From Streptomyces sp. NBC_00078 (GTDB lineage Bacteria; Actinomycetota; Actinomycetes; Streptomycetales; Streptomycetaceae): a DNA stretch of 64,000 nucleotides. Positions 36,501-44,513 of this stretch are shown in pieces (position 1 is the first letter of the stretch; the number at the start of each line of letters is the position of its first letter). The stretch covers positions 8,122,001 through 8,186,000 of the forward strand of contig NZ_JAPELX010000001.1 of NCBI RefSeq assembly GCF_026343335.1. Direction: 5' to 3'. A program made the translations under genes and the position numbers. The notes under the pieces are model-generated. The model was not told the DNA's origin, did no database searches, and worked only from the letters and a program-made list of their open reading frames with translations.

Positions 36501-36641
36501 CGATGCCGTTGTGGCGGACGCCGAAACCGGCGTGGCGGACGCCGGTTTCGGCGCCGCCAGGACCGCGGCAAGCAGTGCCGCGAGAGCCACGGACAACTGC
36601 GCGAAACGTCTCCGCCGTGGCGGCGGTCTGTGCTGGCGCAT
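33588..36641 (-). CDS. secreted GH2 beta-galactosidase-type enzyme with ricin-type lectin domain
   Basis: The 1017-residue protein starts MRQHRPPPRRRRFAQLSVAL, a signal peptide with twin-arginine character, with GAGGAG upstream. Domains in order are: GH2 sugar-binding jelly roll (about 50-210), immunoglobulin-like domain, and a TIM barrel with acid/base Glu in WSQSNEAD (near 466) and nucleophile in EGEYVWN (near 542). Further beta-sandwich modules follow (GTGVTLHAVTAPSHGMVGVTV). A C-terminal RICIN/CBM13 trefoil (QQWTSTGGSNQQWYL, YTAGGGANQQWQLVP) completes it. It likely removes galactosyl or similar residues from plant polysaccharides. Confidence 0.92.
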   Translation of the reverse strand: MRQHRPPPRRRRFAQLSVALAALLAAVLAAPKPASATPVSASATTASDINGFTAGNAAIRSVDLAGTWSFTPKGRAATSITVPGGGWYKQGFTDVNEATYSRTVTVPDTGQPQSVWIEFGAVNHEATLSVDGQVVATQTTSFTQSNFDISAFAAPGTTHTISVNVKGRYALMNGTGKQTLVPDAANWSEAIPQGIYRSAFMRVYPAVHVSDAFVRTSVADKTLTYDVSVTNTSGSSRSVTLTGALASDSGGSFNYPALPSKTVTVAAHSTAKVTVGPVAWNLGSSSYWWPNVPYRSGYRAQLHKLSVHASTDDGHTSDATYRFGFRETTQNGEYYYVNGVRVNFRGDSLQGADYDRIDNGGKGDAYDTLPGFLPPSSGNGGWPQAVDNYQRLNYNVVRIHQEPASPYMLDVADEMGLMVIDETAIRGTCSCQDFVAGHDNMVNHAKALTLRDRNHPAIIRWSQSNEADISSFDSESFEKDLYAAMNGNDGTRPVSADTAWNTNPWPNLLNGNFAVFSHYIDGIGNYGEAHADLAGRPDGEGEYVWNKSNTKQGFEWFATATIAKRAKDASDLRPYTLLSGWAGFVPGVKSTDFVPEEGGHPVYGEDNLTAPWSNPQIQRIQAAFNPIAAVDLPYWSASGQSDDNGTFPLPQKVDTYDYNTTITRNITVFNDDLSNTSVDFNWTARLDRPDGAVIASGSEPLTIPLGSRVTRPVSFKAPASGTRVYLVLSTTKSGSTTFTDSVEYLNLGHPATNVDDAATAVTYNGSWSHASDESGPYAGTNSYSDTTGDTATLSFVGTGVTLHAVTAPSHGMVGVTVDGGAEALVDLYSTARTGDAPVWTSPRLASGKHTIRVRVTGTKRDAATHDWGTVDRFEIANQPVTATNYRIVNRNSSKALAVADGSTLDGAKIVQKADGGAWTVNTAPGGAYTLTYVSSGKALDVDGYSSTVGLQLQQWTSTGGSNQQWYLRPTDDGYFTIVSHDSGLMADDYNWDTGDGAKVVQYTAGGGANQQWQLVPA

Positions 36642-37493
36642 GATTACTCCTCGGTGTGCGGATCCGAAACAATGTGAACGCCTGCATCCGCCACCCACGG
36701 AATGTTCTGATTGTCACGGCTGGAGTGGCGAAGGCGATCGACGACTGGGCTCGTACTCAAGCCCGTCTCGATGTGGTGTCAAGCAGCGTTCGTGCTTGAT
36801 CGAGAACTGGTGACAGCGGCTCCCGGTACATCCGGGTGGGCGTCTGTACCGGCCGCGAGTACGCGGACAGCCGCCGCCGTCATGACGCGGGCGGCTGCCG
36901 CGCCGATGACAGCGCATGACCGACACCGCGAGTTCTTCGAGGAACTGACGGGCGTGGTCCGCGCGAGCTTCTTCACCGGCGACGAGGTCGATGGCGCCCG
37001 ATCGCTGGGCTAAGCGGTCGCGGTCCGCACCGATCACCAGGTCACGCTGCCCGCAGGCAGGGAACTGGTCTGCGCGAAAGCGATGGGGCTGGTACCGGGC
37101 GCGGGGCTGGCAGCGGATGCGCACCGGCACCGCCGCCCTGGTCGCCTTTGCCTTTCGCAGTCTCGACTCGATCACTGCGTCCGGTGCCCTCGGACTGTGA
37201 GGCCGTGTTGATCACTGAAGGACATGCGGGCCCCTGTCTTGATGCGTCAAGGAGCTGCCTGGCCTCCAACGACAGCAGCTGGAACATGGGATGTATATAT
37301 AGGACGCATCGAAGGCGCTGTCCATACTTCGCACAGATAAAGATGATCGAGGAGGCGGCTTACCTGTGGTTATAGTGAAATCGATGTGAGTCTGTGCGCA
37401 GCAGTCGGTGCGCTTCTTCTTGAGTCATGGGACCTATTGCTACGCTGTCGCCGCCTGCGCGATGTCCCGGGGACGCCTGTGCTCCTCGCGGCG
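36642..37493. other. gap with a degraded, unrecognised reading frame
   Basis: This 850-bp gap between two secreted glycosidase genes has no intact gene. A strongly G/C-third-position-biased plus-strand frame runs from about 36886 (REFFEELTGVVRASFFTGDE), stops at TAA 37012-37014, resumes as AVAVRTDHQVTLPAGRELVC and shifts frame into TGTAALVAFAFRSLDS, ending at 37200. This looks like a decayed gene of unknown family. The end of the gap (37290-37370) is unusually A/T-rich (TGTATATATAGG) and probably carries regulatory DNA. Confidence 0.4.
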
Positions 37494-38210
37494 TCAGAAG
37501 CCCGCGACGCCCCAGGAACCGGCGGTGTAGTTGCCCGGCCCGAACTCCCAGCCCGCCATGATGCTGTTGAGGTACTGGTCGTTGGTGTAGTAACCCCTGT
37601 TGATGCCGTAGTTGAAGAACGGGGTGAGGCTGCCGGACCACCAGCCGGACCTGCTCGTGTCGAGGTAGCTGATGGTGTTGCCGCCGTCCTTCCAGTGGTA
37701 CTCGTAGATGTTCCAGGTACGGCCGCCGAGGCTGACGTTGGTCGCGGTCGGGACCGCGTTGCCGTTGGCGTCATAGGCGTTGGACAGCGGCTGGGTGCCC
37801 GACCAGTTGAGCCAGATCATCAGCTCGGTCTTGGAGTTGCGGTTGGTCGGCCCGGGGGTCGGGTCGATGAATATGTCGTACGTGGCGTCGTAGCGTGAGC
37901 CGGAGTTCGGGTACGCCGACTGGCTGAACCACGTCGTGTTGTTGGAGCTGATGGCGCTGAGCTTCTTGGGGAGTGTGGTCACCGGGGACTTGGTGCCCCA
38001 GTCCGTGCCGTCGACCATGGCGACGAATCCGGTGCCGGTCGAGGAGTTCACACCCCAGGACGCGTCGTTGCTGTACCACGTCGAGGCGCTGCCGCCGGTC
38101 GAGTAGTGCTTGAAGTAGTACGTCGATGAGGCTGCCCCTGCCGAGTTCGGCAAGGTGAAGACGAGAGCCAGAGCCGCGGGAAGTGCGGCCCAGCCGATAC
38201 GGAATTTCAT
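37494..38210 (-). CDS. secreted GH12 endoglucanase/xyloglucanase
   Basis: The 238-residue protein has a Sec signal ending near residue 26 (LVFTLPNSAGA). The GH12 beta-jelly roll has both catalytic glutamates: E129 in KTELMIWLNW (nucleophile) and E222 in MAGWEFGPG (acid/base). There is no linker or carbohydrate-binding module. It hydrolyses beta-1,4-glucan or xyloglucan outside the cell. AGGAGGGCTG sits directly before the ATG at 38210. It lies next to a GH74 remnant and a GH2 gene, consistent with xyloglucan use. Confidence 0.92.
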   Translation of the reverse strand: MKFRIGWAALPAALALVFTLPNSAGAASSTYYFKHYSTGGSASTWYSNDASWGVNSSTGTGFVAMVDGTDWGTKSPVTTLPKKLSAISSNNTTWFSQSAYPNSGSRYDATYDIFIDPTPGPTNRNSKTELMIWLNWSGTQPLSNAYDANGNAVPTATNVSLGGRTWNIYEYHWKDGGNTISYLDTSRSGWWSGSLTPFFNYGINRGYYTNDQYLNSIMAGWEFGPGNYTAGSWGVAGF

Positions 38211-38346
38211 CAGCCCTCCTGAATGGGTGCTGAGTGGGGGGATCACACAGGAGAGGAGAAGCCGGTCGTCCTGCCCTGGCGGCAGGGCCACGTCGGTCTC
38301 CCCTTCGGGACGGTGGATATGGATCGCGGTGACCGGGAGCCGGACC

Positions 38347-38587
38347 TCACGCCAGGTCGCCGTGGATGACTCCGCGTCCGTTGGTCCCGAAGTAGATGCG
38401 GCCGTGGACCCGGAGGTCTCCGGTCGTGTTGTTGCCGGTCGAGCCGTACTGGCGGCGGTTGTCGTTGATGCGCATCGACGAGGAGGGGGGAGCCGCCGCA
38501 GGCAGTCGGCAGTGGTGCGAGAGGGGCGGCGCCCGCTGCACCCGCGGTCCTCCGCAGGGCCGCTCGGCGGTTCATCTCGACGCTCAT
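38347..38587 (-). pseudogene. GH74 xyloglucanase remnant, both ends only
   Basis: From ATG 38587 a twin-arginine-type signal is read (MSVEMNRRAALRRTAGAAGA). Within about 45 codons the reading switches frame to MRINDNRRQYGSTGNNTTGD followed by LRVHGRIYFGTNGRGVIHGD and a stop at 38347. The second part is the C-terminal blade typical of GH74 xyloglucanases (VYGRVYLGTNGRGI-like). Full enzymes are about 750-900 residues, so nearly the whole catalytic propeller has been deleted. It is not functional. Confidence 0.7.
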
Positions 38588-38687
38588 GTCTCGTTGCGGC
38601 CCTTCGTTCTCGTGGATCCGATCGGTGGGCGGGCCGACGCTGGGTCGACCGGTGGCGTGATGTCGGGAGCCCTGGAGAAGGTGTCCG

Positions 38688-38701
38688 TCGATGCGCTTCG
38701 A
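38688..38701. promoter_or_regulatory. LacI-type operator, copy 1
   Basis: TCGATGCGCTTCGA, a near-perfect 14-bp dyad with the central CG typical of LacI/CebR operators, lies 100 bp upstream of the GH74 remnant start. It differs at one base from the copy at 38932. Confidence 0.5.
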
Positions 38702-38931
38702 CGTTTCGAGGAGACTAACGGCGCGTTTCCGAGCGCGACAACGGGCCGTTCAGGTCACTTTTCGGTAACAGGCACGGCCTGGGGGGCCGGTGCCCCGCGT
38801 CCTCGATACGGCTTCACCGCGGGTGAGTTCGGTCTTTTGGTGAGCTCGTCAGGGACGGGAGCGGGTGCGGGGAAAAGGCTTGCGCCGGTTTAGTGGCCTG
38901 TGATTGACGCGTGGCTCAACGCCATGCAGCG

Positions 38932-38945
38932 TCGAAGCGCTTCGA
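38932..38945. promoter_or_regulatory. LacI-type operator, copy 2
   Basis: TCGAAGCGCTTCGA is a perfect 14-bp palindrome. It and the related copy at 38688 are 244 bp apart, suited to looping by a LacI-family repressor. No LacI gene is in the window. Confidence 0.5.
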
Positions 38946-39543
38946 TGCCGAAGGTGTGATCGCAGGGAGCCGCGTGCCGCCCGTACCGAGCCTCCGAACC
39001 CGTCACCGACTTCCGTTCCACGACCCCGCGCTGTCCCTCGCCCAACCGAGGTACGGCGCTGGGCCGAGCCCACCGGCCACGAATGCTTCGTCTGCAGCGA
39101 CGCCGGAGCCGTGACCAACCTGGTCGACTCACGCACTACTTCCACGACCACGCCGCATCCCACGCGTGGGCGGCACGCTCGTCCGACGTCACCCTGGAGA
39201 CGGGGGAGACGGGGGAGACGGGGGAGACGGGGGAGACGGGGGAGACGGTGGCGCCGGCGGCCGGTACGGCTGGCGCACGGTCAGCGCGCCGCCGCCCCCG
39301 GAGGTGACCGGTGAGCACGATCCGCGTCTCTTCTGCGGGGGCACTGTCCACCTGGCAGCGATCGCAGGCGGGAGGCCGTGACACAACGCCTCCGTCGTCG
39401 TCGCGGATCCCAACTCCCATGCTCTGACGCACGCGGGCCGCGCGGCTCTATCCTCTGCCTGAACATGGGGCGCCCGCACCCCTCCGCGCGTCACCCGCGA
39501 GACGTGCCGCGCCGCCGACGTACCAGAGGAGAGCCGAGGCGGT
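38946..39543. other. gap with broken frames before the condensation-domain gene
   Basis: There is no intact gene. Coding-like third-position bias appears in short plus-strand pieces: GHECFVCSDAGAVTNLVD near 39070-39125, then one frame over THYFHDHAASHAWAARSSDV leading into the 9-bp repeat, so a frameshifted relic is likely. A 38-codon frame starts at GTG 39310 with GGAGG 6 bases upstream (VSTIRVSSAGALSTWQRSQA...). It could be a small gene or a relic related to the next one. Confidence 0.35.
39196..39249 (+). repeat. 9-bp tandem repeat, six units
   Basis: GGAGACGGG is repeated perfectly five times from 39196, with a sixth unit ending in T. The length is a multiple of three, so a reading frame is preserved: it reads either GlyGluThr or GlyAspGly triplets. 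It lies inside degraded sequence before the condensation-domain gene. Confidence 0.9.
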
Positions 39544-40926
39544 ATGCGACAGACCGCACGCCATGACGTCGTCTTCGTCGCCGGCACCGCCGGCGAGCAC
39601 GAGCTGACCTGGTCGCAGAAGGCCCATGACCGCGAAGAGTGCCAACCCCATCTCGACGGACCCCGCAACAGGAACGTCCGGATGGCGCGGGCACTCGACG
39701 GCACACCCGACATGGCCGCGGTGCTGCATGCCTTCGCTGCAGTCGTGGCCCACTGCGAGGCGCTGCGCACGCTGTATCCACGTGACGCGGACGGGCGCCC
39801 GCGCCCGGTCGTCGTGGCGTCCGGGGTGCTCCAGGTCGACGAGTACGGGTTCGAAGCCCAGGCGGACAACGACGAGTTGGCGGCCCTGGCCCTCCGTCTG
39901 GCCGAGCCCGGATTCGCCCCGGACGCCCTGCCGTTGCGGGCCGCCGTCGTCACCGTGGACTGCAGGCCCACCCAGGTCGTGCTGTCATTGCACCACTTCT
40001 CGGCGGATACGACAGCTGCCTGGATCGTGGCCGAACACATAGCCCGGCTGGCCGCCGATCCGGGCGCCGACCTCGGCTCGGGGTGGCAGCCACGGCAGAT
40101 CGCGAGCTTCGAAGCCAGCCCCTCCGGGCTGCGTCACGCTCATCGTGTCGACACCCATGACCGGGCCATGCTCCGTCAGTCCGCCATGCCCGAACTCCAG
40201 GCGCCCGCGAGCCTCGACGGGGACGCCGTCTACCACCTCGTATGCCTCGACTCGGCGGCGGTCGCACTCGCCGCAACTACTCTGGCGCAGCAGTACCGGA
40301 CGTCCGTGGCCGCGGTCCTCCAGGCCGCATACGCGTGCGCGCTCGCCGAGCACCTCGGCATCGGCACATGCGTGTTGAACACCGTCATAGCCAACCGGCA
40401 GACCGCTGTCGCCCGCGAGGCGGTGGCCCATATCGCCGGCCGGGTCCTCGTCCCGGTCGAAACGTCCCTGGGCGGCGACCGGTTCCCCGCGCTGTGCCGG
40501 GCCGTCGACGCGACGCTCCTGCGATCCCCCTCCCTCAGCCTGCGTGAGCCCGACCGCTACGCCAGGTCCCTGGACGAGGTCTCCGCCGAGCTGGGCCGCT
40601 CCGCGCACAATCCGTACATGGTCAACATCCGCCCCGTGGCGTCCCGAACGCTGATCCGGGCCCGCCCCGACAGGGCACAGGACATCGAGCGAGCCATGGC
40701 ATCCAGCCGATACGGACACTTCCCCGGACCCGTCGACGCGTACTCCGGAAAGCTCTCCTTCGATGTGTGGAATCTGTCCGAGGAAGCCGGAATCAGTCTG
40801 GGGACGAATGCGGCCTCCCTCGACGCCGCGGACCTCGAAGAGATACTGCTGCGCTTCGAGAGGAGGCTGGTCGAGGCCGCGATCGGCGGGCACGCCCAAC
40901 GGAGCGGGTCCTTCTCCGACGGATGA
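39544..40926 (+). CDS. stand-alone condensation-domain protein
   Basis: The 460-residue protein is one NRPS-type condensation domain and nothing else. LTWSQKAHDREE near residue 21 fits the C1 motif, SLHHFSADTTA at 149-159 is the catalytic HHxxxD (the following Gly is Thr), and TVIANRQTAV near 285 matches the later C motif. The catalytic second His is kept, so acyltransfer chemistry is possible. There are no adenylation or carrier genes nearby. Members of this superfamily outside NRPSs make esters or amides or act as glycopeptide/lipid acyltransferases. GAGGCGGT precedes the ATG. Confidence 0.82.
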   Translation: MRQTARHDVVFVAGTAGEHELTWSQKAHDREECQPHLDGPRNRNVRMARALDGTPDMAAVLHAFAAVVAHCEALRTLYPRDADGRPRPVVVASGVLQVDEYGFEAQADNDELAALALRLAEPGFAPDALPLRAAVVTVDCRPTQVVLSLHHFSADTTAAWIVAEHIARLAADPGADLGSGWQPRQIASFEASPSGLRHAHRVDTHDRAMLRQSAMPELQAPASLDGDAVYHLVCLDSAAVALAATTLAQQYRTSVAAVLQAAYACALAEHLGIGTCVLNTVIANRQTAVAREAVAHIAGRVLVPVETSLGGDRFPALCRAVDATLLRSPSLSLREPDRYARSLDEVSAELGRSAHNPYMVNIRPVASRTLIRARPDRAQDIERAMASSRYGHFPGPVDAYSGKLSFDVWNLSEEAGISLGTNAASLDAADLEEILLRFERRLVEAAIGGHAQRSGSFSDG

Positions 40927-41282
40927 CATCGCCCTTCCGGCGTGTGAACAACCCTGCGGGTCGATACACCTGGACGTCAGGTGCAGCAGTCCGACGCTGC
41001 AGGAAGCGAGGCGGGCTCAGGCCGCCGGAAGCGAGACCTGCATGCCGAAGATCGTCGATCACTACGCCCGGAGCCGTCCGATCATCCGTTCGGTCCGGTC
41101 GCTGATCGGCCGCCGTGGCCTGGTCGCGGGGCGGTGTCGCCGTCACCGTGTCCTGGCAGGCGCCGTCCGCCCTCCCACGCGGTGGGAGGGCGGTGCTCAG
41201 ATCGACTCCGGCGACTGCACGTGCCGGCCGGCGGCCGCGTCTCCCACGGAGGCGCCGCCGGGGGAACGCTGGAGTCCGAACG
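40927..41282. other. intergenic gap before the amine-oxidase fusion
   Basis: No gene is supported in these 356 bp. Frames on both strands are Arg/Pro-rich shadows. The only structured element is the terminator hairpin at 41167-41193. Confidence 0.5.
41167..41193. terminator. hairpin terminator between convergent genes
   Basis: CCGCCCTCCCAC at 41167-41178 pairs exactly with 41182-41193 across a 3-base loop. It lies between the stops of the condensation-domain gene (+) and the amine-oxidase fusion (-). Confidence 0.7.
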
Positions 41283-43508
41283 TCACGAGGCCTGTTCCGT
41301 GCCGGGCTCATGGCCGGGGGCGCAGTGCGCGGTGCCGTGGCCGGCGGGCGGGGGGACGTCCAGCGAGGGGTTCCGGTCGAAGAACCCTGCCGGCTTCAGG
41401 GAGAAGCCGACGTAGTCACACGGCATGATCGGCCAGTTCTCGGGCCGTGGCAGGTGCGAGGTGCCGAAGGTGTGCCACAGCACGACGTCGGTGTTCAGCA
41501 GATCGCGTTCCTGCTTGACCCATTCGCCGATGCCGTCGCCGGGATGCTGGTTGGGGTAGTCACCGGCCGCGTGCAGTTCGGTGGGTGAGTAGCGGGTGAC
41601 CCACAGATGCGTGCGGGCGAACTCCGCTGTCGGGCGAGATCGCTGTCCGGGGCCGCCAGCAAGGTCGGGCCGACGAAGGGTACGAGCTTGCAGACGACCG
41701 GTTCGCCTTGGCGGTTGAGCACGCCGGGGTTGATGATCTTCCAGGTGCGTGCGGTGAGCGGGTCGCACATCCGGCGGCTGTCCCGTTCGTTGCCGATCGG
41801 GGTCTTGCGCGCCACGATGGCGTTGCCGTAGGGATTGTCCGGTCCGATCGGCATGCCCACCGCGTCGACTTCCACGACGGTGTTGTCGGGGCCGTCGACT
41901 TCCAGGTCCAGCCGCATGTTGAACAGGTGCTGGTGGTTGGGTGCGTCCAGTTGCGGGGCCACAAGGGCTCCGAAACTGCGGGGTGGCGCCCGGTGCGATC
42001 GCCCGGGTCTGGACGATGCCGGTGAGTTTCGCCTCGAACTGGATTGTTCCGTCGAGATAGAAGTACCAGAAGAAGCCGTATTCGTAGTTGCCGATGGTGT
42101 GGATCGCCGACACGACGAAGCGGCGTGAGCGGCGGACCTCGGCCTGGTCCGTATAGCGGAAGTTCCAGTGCTTCCAGAGGATTCCGTAGTCCTCCTCGTG
42201 CAGACAGATCGCGTTCGTCACGGTGTGCGGAACACCCGATTCGTCGGCCGGCACCGCGTCCAGATAGCGGATCTCACCAAGGCAGTCGCAGCCCAGCGAC
42301 AGGGAACCGACGGTCTTCCCGAGGTTGTACTCGCCGGCGTCGAAGACGTTGCGGAAGTAGAAGTCGTCGCTGGTGTCGCCGTAGGGCACGACCATCTCGC
42401 TGATGCTCGCACGGTGCAGGACCGACCGTCGACGGTCCCCGTCGAGGTAGGAGACATCGCTGATGACGAGTCCTTCGACGGTGTCGATATGCGCGTGCAG
42501 CCGCCACCGCTGCCGCTCGATGACGTGTCCGTCCAGCGTGAACGACGGGCCGTCGGGCTGGGTGATCTCCAGCGGGCGCAGATCCGTTCGGAGCGGGCCG
42601 ACGCTGTCGACGTCGTAGTTTCCGCTCTCCGGGGGGACGGGAATCGGGTCGCCCTCGATGATCGCGGCCACGGACTGCTCGTTGCAGTCGATGACGAACA
42701 CCAGGTTGCCGACCGGCCGGGCGTAGCCGTTGTCCTCCGGGAAGGTCCGCACGTATGCGCTGGCCCGGATGATGCGCCGGCGCGCGTCGATGCCGTCGAT
42801 GGGGAGCGTTCCCGTGGACCAGGGATCGATCTGCAACAGGTCCAGGTCGTGGACTCCGTGCCGTTCGAGAGCGGCCACGGCCCGGGGATCCTTCTTCACG
42901 ATGTCGTCCAGGGCCATGATCTCCTCGATCATGATGGCCGGCTGGATGCCCGGAAGATGGGTCCAGGACGTGAGGGTCCCGGTGGTGAGGTCGACACGCG
43001 CCTCGTAGGTGGCGGTGTCGGCGCGGTCGTAGACGACGAGGAACGCCGACCGGGGGAGCGGGGCGTGCGGATCGTGGTCGCGCACCGACTGCACGACGGT
43101 GAAGGGCCCGAGGAGCGAGTCGGAGACGGCGGTGATCGTGCCGCGCATGTAGTTCGCGACCTGGAACGGAGTGCCCCACTGGTTGGCGGGCGGCACCGGA
43201 AGCGGTCTGTCCTCGTTGTGCAGCGTCGTGAACAGGTAGTACCTGCCGTCCCGTTCGTGTACCTCAGGCGCCCATCCGCCGTCGCTCGCCCAGAGTTCGC
43301 GCTGCTCGGACGCCAGGAAGACCACGACGGGGCGCGTCCAGTCGCGCAGGTCCCGGCTGCGGTAGACCATCGTGCCGGTGCCGTCCACGCCTGACACGGA
43401 TGGCTCGTTGGACGTGTAGAGGTGGTACGTACGGGTGCTGTCGTCGGCGACGACGAAGGGATCGTGCAGCGGCATGCCGGGAAGCCGAGTCAGCTCGTTG
43501 TCAGCCAC
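41283..43508 (-). pseudogene. GH43 glycosidase / copper amine oxidase in-frame fusion with frameshift pair
   Basis: The first ~137 residues are the N-terminus of a GH43 enzyme (MPLHDPFVVADDSTRTYHLY; APEVHERDGRYYLFTTLH; GTITAVSDSLLGPF). From about residue 140 it is a copper amine oxidase lacking its first ~80 residues: catalytic Asp in NVFDAGEYNLG (390) and topaquinone Tyr in TIGNYEYG (475). At 41973-41975 an extra base shifts the frame; the true sequence (VAPQLDAPNHQHLFNMRL, with copper ligands HxH) lies in the next frame until about 41640, where a lost base restores it before YSPTELHAAGDYPNQ. GH43 lacks its acid Glu and the oxidase lacks in-frame Cu ligands, so neither activity is expected. 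Confidence 0.78.
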
Positions 43509-43523
43509 CGTCGAAGAGTACGG

Positions 43524-44285
43524 TCACGCCATACCGGCGGAACCCGGGGCTCCCTTCCCGGAGATCTCGGTGAATCGGTCGAGCAGCGCGTCCAGCCCCA
43601 CGGTCAGGCCCTCGGGGCCGCCGGGCTCGGTGAGGGTGGGGGCGGCTGCCCGGAGCCCCGGCAGTTCCTGGGGCGGCATGCGGTGCAGGCCGAGACGGAA
43701 CGCCGGCTCCTGCTCGTCGGGGTTGTCCACCATGGGCCGCAGCTCCACGGACACATAGCCGAGCAGCCACGCGGTGAAGGCGCGGAAGACGGCCGCCGTG
43801 CCGGCGTCGTCGAGCCCGGCCTCCCGGAGCAGGGCGAGCACCCTCTCGTGGTCCTTCAGCACGGCGAGCGGGCGACGCGCGAGCGGCACGGCCAGCATGC
43901 GCGTGGTGAGCAGCGGGACCGCCTGGGGGTGGGCCAGGCAGACGTCGTACGTCGCCCGGGCGATCCGGTGGAGTCCGGCCCGCCAGTCGGGCGAATGGGT
44001 GTCCGTGGAGCCGGCTTCGGAGTCGGCGGCCAGGCGCTCATCGAGTTCGAGATAGAGCGCCTCGACCAGGCCGTCGAGCAGTGCGTCCTTGCCCGCCGCA
44101 TAGCGGTAGAGCGCCATCGCCTCCACCCCGAGGTCCGCACCCAGTCGGCGCATGCTCAGCGCCGAGAGGCCTTCGCGGTCCACCAGTTCCAGTGCTGCGG
44201 CCAGCACGCGCTCACGACTGAGCCTGCCGTAACGCCCGCGGTCGCTGGCGCGACGCGTCGGGCCGGGATCCGAGCCTTGCGCCAT
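43524..44285 (-). CDS. TetR-family regulator of the polysaccharide locus
   Basis: The 253-residue protein has an N-terminal HTH at about residues 20-75 (RERVLAAALELVDREGLSAL, MRRLGADLGVEAMALYRYAA). The C-terminal ligand domain is of the tetracycline-repressor type (LLTTRMLAVPLARRPLAVL, FRAFTAWLLGYVSVELRPM). ATG 44285 is chosen because AAGGAG lies 8 bases before it; an ATG at 44303 sits upstream of that signal. A 29-bp dyad at 44332-44360 in its own promoter shares a 15-bp core with sites before three glycan transcription units, so it is the likely regulator of the locus. Confidence 0.88.
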   Translation of the reverse strand: MAQGSDPGPTRRASDRGRYGRLSRERVLAAALELVDREGLSALSMRRLGADLGVEAMALYRYAAGKDALLDGLVEALYLELDERLAADSEAGSTDTHSPDWRAGLHRIARATYDVCLAHPQAVPLLTTRMLAVPLARRPLAVLKDHERVLALLREAGLDDAGTAAVFRAFTAWLLGYVSVELRPMVDNPDEQEPAFRLGLHRMPPQELPGLRAAAPTLTEPGGPEGLTVGLDALLDRFTEISGKGAPGSAGMA

Positions 44286-44331
44286 CTCGCGTCTCCTTGC
44301 CATACGACCGCGGGACCTCTCCTGGGTGACG

Positions 44332-44360
44332 GCATCCGTATACGACGTAAACACGGATGC
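44332..44360. promoter_or_regulatory. operator copy 1, TetR promoter
   Basis: Outer arms GCATCCGT (44332-44339) and ACGGATGC (44353-44360) are perfect inverted repeats. Inside, 44337-44351 reads CGTATACGACGTAAA, the 15-bp core shared with three other sites in the locus. It lies about 50 bp upstream of the TetR start. Confidence 0.6.
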
Positions 44361-44394
44361 TACTCGGAAGCGGCGCCCTCCCCCTGTTCCCGTC

Positions 44395-44439
44395 TTGACC
44401 CGTATGTCCCGCGCGTCTAATGTACGTATACATCGTAAA
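44395..44439 (+). promoter_or_regulatory. promoter plus operator copy 2, glycosyltransferase gene
   Basis: TTGACC at 44395-44400 and TAATGT at 44418-44423 (17-bp spacer) form a good promoter. The core CGTATACATCGTAAA at 44425-44439 directly follows the -10 box, where a bound repressor would block initiation. The downstream gene starts at 44514. Confidence 0.65.
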
Positions 44440-44513
44440 TATACGGACAAGGCTGTGTGAATTCTCTGTCCAGAGCCGCGACTCCCCAGGGCGTCCTCAT
44501 CGAGGAGGGCCGA

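Noticed and set aside
38911..39114. Plus-strand 67-codon frame starting in the LacI-type operator
   Set aside because: No ribosome binding site, mixed codon bias and no recognisable protein; it overlaps better-supported relic frames.
39166..39381. Gly-Asp-Gly repeat peptide as a RiPP-like precursor
   Set aside because: Its GTG has no ribosome binding site, and the other frame through the repeat (GlyGluThr) has equal or better codon bias upstream, so the repeat alone does not prove a peptide gene.
40927..41282. Small plus-strand protein beginning MPKIVDHYARSRP
   Set aside because: No ribosome binding site, strong Arg/Pro bias typical of a shadow frame, and overlap with the terminator hairpin.
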